DNA of 64,000 nucleotides from Puccinellia tenuiflora (lineage: Eukaryota > Streptophyta > Magnoliopsida > Poales > Poaceae): NCBI GenBank assembly GCA_012064385.1, contig QRDG01000940.1, positions 124,001 to 188,000 of the forward strand, given 5' to 3'. A program made the translations under genes and the position numbers. The notes below the pieces were generated by a model, which made no database searches, had not been told where the DNA came from, and worked only from the letters and a program-made list of their open reading frames with translations. Shown in pieces: positions 44,036 through 53,774 of this stretch. Within the stretch, counting starts at the first letter, position 1, and every line of letters begins with the position of its first letter.

Positions 44036-44402
44036 GTTTCCTAAAAAAATTTGAATCCGCAAAATTTTGTTTCGAAAAATTCTGAAAAAAATTATGGTCG
44101 TAGATAATATTGTGATCTACCACTGTGAAAAATTTTAATCAAAAATTCCTTGTATTCTGTTCTGAGCAAAAAAGAGAAATCTGCATATCTGATTCGGGTG
44201 AACAGTGCGCAATCTGAAAATTTTGAAATCTTGCCAGAATTCTCTTTTTTGCATAGATCAAAATATTTCGAGTTTGTGGTTGAAAATTTTCACAGTGATA
44301 GATCATAGTATTATCTACGACCATAATTTTTTTTAGAATTTTTTAAATGTCAAATTTGCAGATTCAAATTTTTTTGGAAACCCGAGCTCCATGGAGCTCG
44401 GG
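44036..44402. mobile_element. Foldback MITE-like element
   Basis: Imperfect inverted arms: GGTTTCCTAAAAAAATTTGAA...AATTATGGTCGTAGATAAT...GATCTACCACTGTGAAAA against TTTTCACAGTGATAGATCAT...ATTATCTACGACCATAATT...TTCAAATTTTTTTGGAAAC. A perfect 22-base palindrome centred on AGCTCCATGGAGCT follows at 44381-44402. No clear target duplication, so the superfamily is open. Confidence 0.7.
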
Positions 44403-44518
44403 CTCCATATTGACTTTCCGGATGAATTCCAAACAAATTAACTGTAAAAAAGAAAGATGGAGATTTATTCCCATGTACGTACACTCCAGTAGACGGAAAT
44501 AGAATCAACTTCAAGCGC

Positions 44519-45669
44519 TCACTTCAGTGCAAGCGCATGGCTGCGAAGAAGTCTTGCAGCGCCGCCCTGGACGACCCGCCGTCCTCCGCCCATGCGCTCT
44601 ACTGTCTTCATCACCTCCTGGACCTCCGCCACCCGCCGCCGCATCTCCGGCCCCATCACCGTCTCGACCACCTCCGCCACCTTGCAGCTCTCCACGACTG
44701 AGGTCTCGAGGTTCCCCCGCGCCACCTCCACGCACACGCCCCACTCCTCCGCCAGCATCTTGATGTTGTAGAACTGCTCCGCCGCGAGCGGCCAGCCAAC
44801 GATGGGCACGCCGTGCGTCAGGCTCTCTAGTACCGAGTTCCACCGGCAGTGGCTAAGGAACGCCCCCGTGGAGCCGTGCGCGAGGATGGTCACCTGTGGC
44901 GCCCATCCGTGGACCAGGAGGCCGCGGTTGGTAGCGCGCCTCGAACCCTGCCGGCAGCCACTCTTCGCCGCTGTCGGTGTCGGGGCCGAGCCCCACCGGC
45001 GGCCGGAAGGCCAAGATGAAAAGCCGCCCGGTCGACTCCAGTGCCGTGGCTAGCTCCATCATCTGCTTCGGACGTAGCGAGTTCTGCGACCCGAACGATA
45101 TGTACAGAACGGACGACGGTGGCTGCGAGTCCAGCCAGAGCATGACGGTGGCGCCGTCGGTCGCATCCGCCGAACCACCGCGGACGAGAGGGCCGATGGG
45201 GCAAACCGGAACCTGCTTGCCCAGAGTGCGGCGTACCATGGCTAGCCCGGTGGGCTCCAGCTCCTGCACCGTGTTCACCAGCACCGCGTCCGTCAGATAC
45301 CCGTGCTGTGTCTGTCGGTGGTGGAACGCCACCAGCCGGTCCGTGACGTGAGATGGGCTAGAGAGGAACACTGGCGACATCTGAGACCGGTGGAGCTCCA
45401 CCTCCGGGTGCTCGGGCAGGCGGAGCAGGCCGTCGTAGCAGAAAGGCAGCGCCGGCATGTTCTTCCACAGGGCGTGCAGTATGGCGGTGCCGGCCGAGCG
45501 CGCCGAAGGACACGAAGACTGCGTGCGCGCATCCACGGCGGCGCGCGACGCCCACCGTCCACGCGACGAACACGTCGCTGATGACGCAGACGGACCCGTT
45601 GTTCTCCGCGACAAGGCGGGAGATGTAGGCATCGAAGGCGGGCTCTAGGGACTCGATCGAAGGCCTCGA
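44519..45669 (-). pseudogene. Family-1 UDP-glycosyltransferase (UGT), 5' truncated, frameshifted
   Basis: C-terminal three quarters of a plant UGT, which transfers sugar from UDP-sugar to small molecules in the cytosol. Visible blocks: SIESLEPAFDAYI and NNGSVCVISDVFVAWTVGVA; NMPALPFCYDG; AVLVNTVQELEPTGLAMV; VCPIGPLV; SVLYISFGSQNSL; and a PSPG box ending GWPLAAEQ. A PSPG-terminal Gln favours glucose donors. Lesions: the first roughly 100 residues are missing where CACTA 2 begins (45670); a frame change lies near 45510; one extra base lies at about 44933, before the PSPG box; and HCRWNS replaces the canonical HCGWNS. Subfamily uncertain, possibly UGT92-like. The sole ordinary host-type gene here. 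Confidence 0.85.
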
Positions 45670-45960
45670 CACTAATAGGTCGTCATGTGTGGCGCACCAA
45701 AATAGTGTTTCTGTGGCGCATCCAGGAAATGGTGGGATGTGCCACAGAAATCTCGCCACTAAAATGTAATTCTGTGACGCACACCCCCACGGTGCGTCAC
45801 AGAAATATCAAGATTCTGTGGCGCAACAGCAACAGTGCGCCACAGAATTATATCTGTGGCAGAATTATATCTGTGGCGCATCTATACTCCATGCGGCACA
45901 GAACTTCATGCGCCACAGAAAACTAAAAAGATGCGCCACAGAATAATATAAATATATTTT
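45670..45960. repeat. CACTA 2 left terminus and subterminal repeats
   Basis: About eight copies of TCTGTGGCGCA or its inverse TGCGCCACAGA, spaced 20-60 bases, starting right after the CACTA terminus. Confidence 0.9.
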
Positions 45961-45974
45961 CAATTTTCTGCTGC

Positions 45975-46110
45975 CTGCTGTATAATATAGGTATATTACA
46001 GAAAATACAGGTATATCACATTACAGGAAATACAGGTATATTACAGGAAACAGAAAATACATGTATATATTATAGAAAATACAGGTATATCACATTACTT
46101 AGAGCCCGAG
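45975..46110 (+). repeat. Short tandem repeat ACAGGTATAT
   Basis: Repeats of (ACAGAAAAT)ACAGGTATATCACATTA-like units between the subterminal repeats and the gene, AT-rich, no coding potential. Confidence 0.7.
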
Positions 46111-46477
46111 ATACACAATTTTTACACAAGTATGATACAAAAGTTCATCGTGTCAAACAATAATTACAAGTGCCGAATTTTTAACATTGTTTCACATTAC
46201 AAATGAATAGGTCACACCGCCTACACTAGGATCCGTGATGATGGTGAGGAAGAGCGGGGAGGACGATCATGTATCCTTCTTCTTCGTCGGCGCCGGGAAC
46301 AGTTTGCAGCCCTCTTTCGTCGTCCACGTCCTGGTGTCCTGTTGAGCCTCTAGGATTTTTCAATCTCCCTCTTAGGCAACCCTGGAGATGGATGGGGATA
46401 TAAATATATTGATTAATAATACAAATCTAAGTGGACAAGTCTATAATAAATAAAATAAAGAAGCACTTATTGCTACC

Positions 46478-47264
46478 TCTGACGTTGTGTAAGTACCCCC
46501 GATGATTGGTGACATCTTCGACGATGATTTTTGATAACTGCACCTGGATGCGATAGAAGTCTTCTCTAAGATCGGCAGCGGTGATATCCCCCGCACATTT
46601 GGTCCATTCTTGGAGGCTAGATGGCAACTTCATTTTCTCAGCATCCCGGACAAACCCTTTAAGTTGATGGAGGGCGTAGAAGGCCTCCTTCACGCTGCCA
46701 GACTTCTGCTTCACGCAGCAGAACTCGGTCACATGCTTGAACCGGTGTGTGCCGTCATTGCTGAAAACTTGTTGCTCTTTTCGAATGGGCCTCCCTTTTT
46801 GGCGTAGCCCTCGAGAGCCTCATCGAGAACACCCTTTATCTTGGTGTAGTCTTTCTTCATATCCAAACTCCCCGAGTCGAGATAAGTGGCACTGGACCAC
46901 CTCGGGTTCAGGACGACGAGTGTGCAATACTTGTTCCTGCTCAACACAATTGAAACGAAATGTTGGAAAGGATCGGCAATGGAACAAATCTACAAGAAAG
47001 CATAAGTTACGACGGCGGCGAGCGAATGTGTACTTACTCGGGAAAGAAAGGCAGAAGAACGTTGTTCTTCCTCTTGTTGGTCAGCATGAAACTCCCGAGG
47101 TACTCTGTCGCCTTGGTCCGTGTCGCTGATCCTTCCACCAGCTGGCAGTCACGCATATAGTAGGGATCCGCTACCGCGACGGACTGGGTATTATCTCTCT
47201 TGATCTTCATCGACATATCGAGCGCGTATAGGCGGACCAAGTTATAGTCCAGCCGTCTAGAGTG
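46478..47264 (-). pseudogene. CACTA 2 gene, C48-like 3' exons
   Basis: Exons 47038-47264 and about 46478-46936 join across a GT-AG intron. They read LDYNLVRLYALDMSMKIKRD, NVLLPFFPE, then after the intron NKYCTLVVLNPRW, ATYLDSGS, FCCVKQKSGSVKEAFYALHQ and a helical tail. This is the C48 (Ulp1) fold order, but the position usually held by the catalytic His reads Tyr (KYC), and the usual Cys-Gly is replaced by KEA, so it looks proteolytically inactive. One-base shifts occur near 47258 and 46755. Gene 3' end not resolved; the 46200-46400 sequence may hold a last exon. Confidence 0.65.
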
Positions 47265-50131
47265 AAGAGATTGAAGACGTCCTCGTACGCGATGAAGAAC
47301 GGATTCGCGGGGGCATCATAGATGAAGTCCAAGTCCTTTGGCACCCTAACCGTGAACACCGGGTAATTTGGCTCCTTGTCTAGAAGAAGGAGGCGCTCTA
47401 GCACCAAGATAGATTCATGCAAAGCGTGCATGGATCCACGTGTAAGGCAGAGCAGCTCCGGAGGCAGTATCTCTTTACCAGCTTCATGAACCCGGGTCAA
47501 GCCAACAACCGCACGGGGTGATACCCGTGTCTTCATGACCCGGATAGTCTTAGGAGCTGGCTGGCTCGCAGAGGCGGCCTGGCCCCCTCTTCTCTTCTTG
47601 TTCTTCTTCTTCAATCTCCGGGATGGTGAGAGTGGTCGGGGTGCGGACTCCGGGAAAACCGTCTTACGTAGTGTACCAGGGCTGAAAATGGTAGACGGTA
47701 ATTTGCGTGGAGGTTGATCGCCGGCCTCCGGAGGCCGTGTCTTGAGATAAACCCTAGAAGTCCAGGCGCTGCGTGCATGTACTGGGACGAGCAGCTTGAT
47801 CGCCTTGAGTGCGGAAGGGTTCTTCATCCATAGGAGGCATGTACATGTCCAAGCTGGCGCCAGTGTTGAGGTAGCCCTCGACGTCGACATCATCACCATC
47901 GTCGTCGTGGCATCAAGTTGAGGTGCATTGGCAGCGCCTTTGGATGGTTGCGGTACAGGCGCTCCCAACAGTTTTTGGTGGCGACTGCTGGTGGCGAAGA
48001 CCGTCGGTTCCTTCTGGATGGCGGTGATGGCTGCAGGCTTCGAGGAGGGCCGAACGATCGGGGGCCTCGAGGTGGCGCCGGTGGTGCGCCTTAACCCTAG
48101 AAGACCAGTCCCAAGACGAATCTGGGTCTTCGGCCATTTCATCGGCCACTTGATGCAATCTTTAAGGACCATGTGATCCTCGTCGGCTCCCGAAGGTTAA
48201 ATGGGGGGCTCAACGTCGTGAACTCAGGCACTATCGTAACCAACCTGACCCTCATCACGTCCTCGTCCATTTTACTGTGGTGCATATCGCGGCTCATGGT
48301 TGTACGACAGTGCCCTGAGCACAGTCCTTCAACTCGCCGCCGAGCACCAACCTATGCAGTAGTATGCAAGGCATGTCCTGAGTCAAAACATGTTGGACAT
48401 CATGAGATGGCAGCCATCATAGGCATAGTTATAGAAGATTCTGCGGACTAACTAATTAGTTACCTGGGTGATGGCGTCGAGCTCGGCAACTGTCGAGACA
48501 AGGGCGCCGGTGCCGGCGGCCGGCCTATCATTCTCCGGCCGCTCGGTTGCATTATGAAGAACAGCCGCCGCCGGCTGCGGCTCGATATCTTTCGCGGTAG
48601 GGGGCGTCGTTGCGTTGGGCTGTGGGGTCGTCAGGTCCGGCGACACGTTTTGGTTCATGATGGAGTTGCTGCCGCTGACGCTGGGCACGTATATCGGCNA
48701 AGAGATTGAAGACGTCCTCGTACGCGATGAAGAACGATTCGCGGGGGCATCATAGATGAAGTCCAAGTCCTTTGGCACCCTAACTGTGAACACCGGGTAA
48801 TTTGGCTCCTTGTCTTGAAGAAGGAGGCGCTCTAGCACCAAGATAGATTCATGCAAAGCGTGCATGGATCCACGAGCAAGGCAGAGCAGCTCCGGAGGCA
48901 GTATCGCTTTACCAGCTTCATGAACCCGGGTCAAGCCAACAACCGCACGGGGTGATACCGTGTCTTCATGACCCCAGATAGTCTTAGGAGCTGGCTGGCT
49001 CGCAGAGGCGCCTGGCCCCCTCTTTCTCTTCTTGTTCTTCTTCTTCATCTCCGGGGATGGTGAGGGTGGTCGGGGTGCGGACTCCGGGAAAACCGTCTTA
49101 CGTAGTGTACCAGGGCTAAAAATGGTAGACGGTAATTTGCGTGGAGGTTGATCGCCGGCCTCCGGAGGCGTGTCTTGAGATAAACCCTGGAAGTCCAGGC
49201 GCTGCGTGCATGTACTGGGACGAGCAGCTTGATCGCCTTGAGCTCGGAAGGGTTCTTCATCCATAGGAGGCATGTACATGTCCAAGCTGGCGCCAGTGTT
49301 GAGGTAGCCCTCGACGTCGACATCATCACCATCGTCGTCGTTGGCATCAAGTTGAGGTGCATTGGCAGCGCCTTTGGATGGTTGCGGTATAGGCGCTCCC
49401 AACAGTTTTTGGTCGCGACTGCTGGTGGCGACGACCGTCGGTTCCTTCTGGGTGGCGGTGATGGCTGCAGGCTTCGAGGAGGGCCGAATGATCGGCCTCG
49501 AGGGCCGAACGATCGGGGGCCTCGAGGTGGCGCCGGTGGCGCGCCTTAACCCTAGAAGACCAGTCCCAAGACGAATCTGGGTCTTCGGCCATTTCATCGG
49601 CCACTTGATGCAATCTTTAAGGACCATGTGATCCTCGTCGGCTCCCGGAGGTTGAATGGGGGGCTCGACGTCGCGAAACTCAGGCACTATCGTAACCAAC
49701 CTGACCCTCATCACGTCCTCATCCATTTTACTGTGGTGCATATCGCGGCTCATTGGTTGTACGACAGTGCCCTGAGCACAGTCCTTCAACTCTCCGCCGG
49801 GCACCAACCTATGCAGTAGTATGCAAGGCATGTCCTGAGTCAAAACATGTTGGACATCATGAGATGGCAGTCATCATAGGCATAGTTATAGAAGATTTTG
49901 CGGACTAACTAATTAGTTACCTGGGTGATGGCGTCAAGCTCGGCAACTGTCGAGACAAGGGCGCCGGTGTCGGCGGCCGGCCTATCATTCTCCGGCCGCT
50001 CGGTTGCATTATGAAGAACAGCCTCCGCTGGCTGCGGCTCGATATCTTTCGCGGTAGGGGGCGTCAGGTCCGGCGACACGTTTTGGTTCATGATGGAGTT
50101 GCTGCCGCTGCCGCTGGGCACGTATATCGGC
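47265..50131. repeat. 1.43 kb tandem duplication abutting an unknown base
   Basis: Copy A 47265-48698 and copy B 48700-50131 both run AAGAGATTGAAGACG... to ...CACGTATATCGGC and are nearly identical. Differences: several single-base indels, a 24-base duplication of the GATCGGCCTCGAGGGCCGAA type in B (near 49490), and a 24-base segment GTTGCGTTGGGCTGTGGGG... in A (near 48608) absent from B. The junction is exactly the N at 48699. Either a real duplication or a contig-join artefact. Confidence 0.9.
48700..49834 (-). pseudogene. CACTA 2 gene, exon 3 (copy B)
   Basis: An open frame from the acceptor TTTTGACTCAG (exon begins 49834) through an acidic DANDDDGDDVDVEG segment, Pro/Ser-rich linker, KKKNKKRKR basic patch, and a helical LARGSMHALHESILVLERLL block to VPKDLDFIYDAPAN, where the N interrupts. 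Copy A (47207-48400) repeats it with extra indels and continues into the C48 exons. In an ungapped ancestor one copy would connect exon 2 to the C48 part. Confidence 0.7.
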
Positions 50132-50523
50132 CCCTGTCGACCATTCGCATTCCAAGCAGCTAACCCCTCCGCCAACCCAGGGGGTAAGAAACTTTTCAGC
50201 CTCTCGTCCACTAACCGCTCAACTGTGGTGGAGTCCACTTTTTGATTCTCCAGTGTCTCCACCTTCTTTCTTAGCTCAACAACCTTGGCTTTATCCTTAC
50301 TTGGCCTCCTCCTCTCCTTTTTCGTATCGGCGTCCGAGTGGTAGTAGTTGATGAACTTCATGCTCGTACCGAAGCTGGACACACGGCCAGCTGACGTCGG
50401 CGGCATCGACAGGGGCCTACCCTTGTAGGCATTCGTCGCCCTGTTGAAAGTTGTGTCCCACGGCTCCGTCGACCCCTGGGACGACGGGCCGCCGGCCTCA
50501 GCGTCAGCCTTCAACTCTGCCTC
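49921..50523 (-). pseudogene. CACTA 2 gene, exon 2
   Basis: A 201-codon open exon bounded by CTGCAG|GAGGC at the 5' end (50523) and CACCCAG|GTAACT at the 3' end (49921). It carries a basic linker (TKKERRRPSKDK), a coiled coil VVELRKKVETLENQ, and a Pro/Ala tail. A 3' part of it is repeated within copy A of the duplication (48450-48698). Confidence 0.7.
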
Positions 50524-50622
50524 CTGCAGACAAATTAGGCATTAATTTAGATATTTGGCTTCATTATCTAACTAGATCAATGCAATGGACTTTGAGATAT
50601 TAGCGGTAATTAAATTCCTTAC

Positions 50623-52131
50623 CAGATTCTTCTCAAAATCCTTCACGGCGGTATCGTCGGTAACAAATTCCCCCGTGGTCTTGTCCAGATAGTAGCGGGA
50701 CCGGACAAAGAACCTTGTCTGCTCGTCCGTGATTTTTTCCCACGGGTTCTCTTTTCCAAGACGTGCGTACTCGGCATCCTCTTTGTCCCAAATGGGATTC
50801 TTTCCTCGGTAACCGCCGCTTCCACAATGGTGGTTACCTATGTTCTGCTCCCGCATGTCCTTCCCCCACTTGGTCCATTTTTTAGCCTCCTCGGTTCTTA
50901 AGGACAACTTGAATTCCTCAAACTCTTCTTGGTCGAGCATCGGCTCTTTGGCTTTTATCTTCTCCCAGCTGAGACCAACGAAAAAAATAGCACGCTATTT
51001 CCCCGTTAATAGCACGATATAGCGTATTTGGAGAGGCTGTGCTATATTTGGCCTAAAGTTGACGCTACGGCGCTATTTGCGTTTTATACGCGCCAAACTA
51101 CACTAAATGTGGTAATGTTATAGCTATACTAACAAAAAGTCTAGAAATAACGTTAGGTAATGATGATGGCGGGCAATCTGTTGGTTCTTCTAGTTATTCT
51201 GAAGACGATGTTAATGATTCTGATTAAAGTTTAAAATTGTTTATCTTTTAGTTGATTAATTTTCATGGTTTAAGCCTCATATTTGTATTTGTGCCATTGA
51301 TTTGGCCTTGGCATTTGAATATGGTTACCTGGTTATGCATGTATTGCTTCTGGACAAATTTTTAGTGCTGAAATCCTTAATATTTGGGCTATTTCTTGCA
51401 TTTTTTTCATCACGCTATTTTACATGTAACTTCGCTATATCACGCTATATCTTGTATAGCTTCTGGAGGAGGGCCACGCTATTTTTGATAGCACGTTATT
51501 TTTTTCCTTGGCTGAGACCCTTCTCAATCTTCCGCTTCACCCGGTGTTTCCAGCTGCTCAAGGCGGTGCTCATCTTTGAGATGGCTAAACTGTCCACATT
51601 TTTGTTGAACGGCTCCGGGAACGTGTACCGTTGGTGAAGCTTCTGGAGGAGGACGTCGCGCAAAGCCTTATTGGTCGTGCTTCTGATGTCCTTCGTGTTG
51701 ATGGACACGCTTTCCCGGAGGATGCACCCTAGTTGCATGCTGTACCCTTTGGCAGTGACCTTAGGCGCCACTGGTAGGCCACTTGGCGTGACCTCGGTGA
51801 AATGGTCTGTGACGTTGGCGAGCACTTGAGGTGTCCTATTCCTCCTTTCCTTCTTCTGCTTTGGAGCGGTTGGGTCGACACCACCATCCGTGTGGTCGCC
51901 GCCATCGGTGGTGGTGTTGTCATCCTCATGGCTGCCACTAGCAGCTCCATCGGTGGTTTCGGCGTCGTCGCCCTCCAGGGCGTCTTGCTCATCGTCGGCA
52001 CGGTCGCCACTAGCAGCTCCAGCGGCGGCGGCCTCCTCCAACTCTTGGGACGCTTCCCAGAACGACTTGTTGGCGTCTCTAGCTATTTCTTCGACGCGCA
52101 TCTTCTTAGAAGGGCCCGCAGAGTCCGACAT
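50623..52131 (-). pseudogene. CACTA 2 gene, exon 1 (Transposase_24-like), split by a small insertion
   Basis: ATG at 52129-52131 opens MSDSAGPSKKMRVEEIARD. An acidic Ala/Asp-rich region follows, then a KKERRNRTPQVLANVTDHF segment and the LHQRYTFPEPFNKNVDSLAI helix. After the insertion (50977-51510) the frame resumes with HHCGSGGYRGKNPIWDKEDA and NPWEKITDEQTRFFVRSRYY, the conserved G-G-Y plus W-x-K-E-D core of CACTA Transposase_24-type proteins, ending at donor CTG|GTAAGG (50622). Removing the insertion with one target copy leaves the frame intact, so the insertion is the only disruption in this exon. Confidence 0.8.
50977..51510. mobile_element. Small non-autonomous DNA element (hAT- or Mutator-like), about 534 bp
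   Basis: Flanked by GCTGAGACC on both sides (50968-50976 and 51511-51519). Ends AACGAAAAAAATAGCACGCTAT and the inverse of ATAGCACGTTATTTTTTTCCTTG are imperfect inverted repeats. The interior is rich in TAGC/GCTA palindromes. An 8-9 base duplication fits hAT or Mutator; the TAGCACGCTA-rich style is more like grass hAT elements. It lies in an exon of the CACTA 2 gene. Confidence 0.8.
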
Positions 52132-52241
52132 GTTTGCACTTAATTAAAAAAAGCCAAAAAGTTAGTACAACAGAAATATAAGAAAAAAATCAATTGATTA
52201 ATTACTAGGATACCCCGGCCCATGCATTAGTCGCAATACCT

Positions 52242-52319
52242 CATATGTCCCTTTTTTAGCAGTCATGCCAAAATTCACGAAAACTTTCGGCATGACCTTT
52301 GCTAAAAAAGGGACATATG
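52242..52319. ncRNA. Candidate small-RNA hairpin in CACTA 2
   Basis: The arms CATATGTCCCTTTTTTAGCA and its exact complement pair over 20 bases. After a small asymmetric bulge a further 7 pairs (TCATGCC/GGCATGA) close on a loop around TTCACGAAAAC. The stem length resembles a plant miRNA precursor or a young MITE. It lies just upstream of the gene start (52131), in the leader or promoter. Expression is unknown. Confidence 0.45.
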
Positions 52320-52331
52320 GAGTACCCAAAT

Positions 52332-52365
52332 TTGCCGGAACGGAAGTTAATCAACGTTCCGGCAA
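52332..52365. repeat. Short hairpin TGCCGGAACG...CGTTCCGGCA
   Basis: A perfect 11-bp stem with a 12-base loop, 12 bases from the longer hairpin. Position and symmetry suggest a protein site or part of the same folded RNA leader. Confidence 0.6.
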
Positions 52366-52427
52366 TCTCAAGGGCCTCTCGGGGTACCTGTAAGCATTTC
52401 ACAAAAGGCCTCTAGGGCACACATTCA

Positions 52428-52602
52428 GCACATGCAGCACACCACATCCACCATCACCATCACACATATGCATTCACCACCACCACACATACCACCACCA
52501 CCATCACACACATCCACCACCAACATCACACATGCATTCACCACCATGCATCACACACATCCACCACCACCACCATCTCACCTGAAATTGGACAAGCGTC
52601 GA
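52428..52602 (+). repeat. CAC/CAT-rich low-complexity repeat
   Basis: Runs of ACCACCA, CATCACACA and CATTCACCACC. Frames give His/Thr/Pro-rich strings without gene features. Confidence 0.85.
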
Positions 52603-52649
52603 GGTCCTTCTCGATCACCACCACACAGCAGCTAGCGCTTAGGACACCT

Positions 52650-53085
52650 GCTACACATTCAAGTAACATACTGTGAGTTAATTAAGCAGCCAGCAACTAA
52701 TATTTAAGCTTGCGTCAATATATTTAAGCATCTTCAAGACAGTTAAAAAGTACCAACTTGGAGGCTTACAAAATTATGAAATCTTGATCCTATTTACAAT
52801 GTACCTTCATGGATCTATTGCACTACATTATTACATCATGATAAAGCTCAAAAATAGTTTTTTGAAAATTTCTAGCACCTTAATTCACGTCAGTTTTAAA
52901 GGTATGTTTAAACAGTGACCATTTAACACTTAGCAAATTTTTTATCTCCAATTTTTCATCTCCAATTTTTGCAAATTTGAATATGCTCGATTAGAGAAAC
53001 AGAATGGAGCTGCAAATTTGAGGACTTAAGATGACACTAACATGTTCAAAATGTCTCGGTTTGGGCATTTCCACAAGCACCTAGA
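52650..53085. other. AT-rich stretch without gene
   Basis: No coding frame, repeat pair or promoter motif stands out. It separates the low-complexity repeat from the GC-rich block of CACTA 2. Confidence 0.5.
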
Positions 53086-53089
53086 GTGC

Positions 53090-53475
53090 ATGTTCCATGG
53101 AGAGGAGGGAGGAGGAGGAAGATGGCAGGGAGGGAGGAGGGCGCAGGGCGAGAGGAGGGAGGAGGAGGGAGGAGGGAGGAACCAGCAAGGCCGTCCGGGG
53201 CGGGCGTCGGGCGTGGACGCGGCGGGCGCAGCGGCGAGTTGTAGAGGGCGGCCGGCAAGTTGCAGAGGGCGCGCGGCGAGTTGCAGAGGACGGGGACGAT
53301 CGGAGTATCGGCAGCCGGCGGCGGCGAGTTGGAGGCGGGGATGGGCGCGCGTGTCCTCCGGCGGCCGGCGGCGGTCGACGGCGAGCGAGTTGGGGTGTGG
53401 CGGCGAGTTGTAGAGGGCGGCGTTGAAGAGTGCGCGCGGTGGTGAAACTGCTAAGTGATGGAGAGGCGCGGGCGG
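53090..53475. repeat. GC-rich block with repeated GGCGAGTTG(T/C)AGAGG units
   Basis: About six spaced GGC(G/A)AGTTG(T/C/G)AG units between 53229 and 53420, in GC-rich DNA. Overlapping open frames on both strands are compositional. Position relative to the gene and subterminal repeats mirrors the GC-rich block of CACTA 1. Confidence 0.6.
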
Positions 53476-53499
53476 GCCCCACATGTAAGTGGGGGAAAG

Positions 53500-53625
53500 G
53501 AAATTCTGTGGCGCATCCTTGCTGGCATGCGCCACAGAATATTGAGATTCTGTGGCGCACCCCTCGTGGGTGCGCCACAAAAATGGCATATTCTGTGGCG
53601 CATGCCAGCAAGGATGCGCCACAGA
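53500..53625. repeat. CACTA 2 inner subterminal repeats (right side)
   Basis: Six alternating copies of TTCTGTGGCGCA and TGCGCCAC(A)GAA before the SINE-like and foldback insertions separate them from the outer set. Confidence 0.9.
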
Positions 53626-53679
53626 ATTGTGTGGCCTCATATTTAAAAGAAGCGTTTTGCTGTAATATGACACCAGTAC

Positions 53680-53770
53680 ACACACAGCCCAGTGGTTTGC
53701 TACACTTTGTAGTTGGGTGACAGCCAGGTTCGAATCCTGACTGTCCCAAAAAAATTCTTTTAATTTTTTT
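53680..53770 (+). mobile_element. tRNA-derived SINE-like segment
   Basis: A polymerase III internal promoter layout: A-box-like AGCCCAGTGG at 53686-53695 and a perfect B box GGTTCGAATCC at 53727-53737, followed by TGTCCCAAAAAAATTCTTTT. No cloverleaf can be drawn upstream, so it is not a tRNA gene. It may be a SINE head or a tRNA-like part of the CACTA element. Confidence 0.6.
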
Positions 53771-53774
53771 GGTT

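Noticed and set aside
52428..52635. His/Pro-rich protein gene on the plus strand
   Set aside because: A simple CAC/CAT microsatellite-like region without start context, splice sites or conservation signal.
53680..53770. tRNA gene
   Set aside because: Only the A-box- and B-box-like parts are present; no anticodon arm or acceptor stem can be drawn. Kept as SINE-like.
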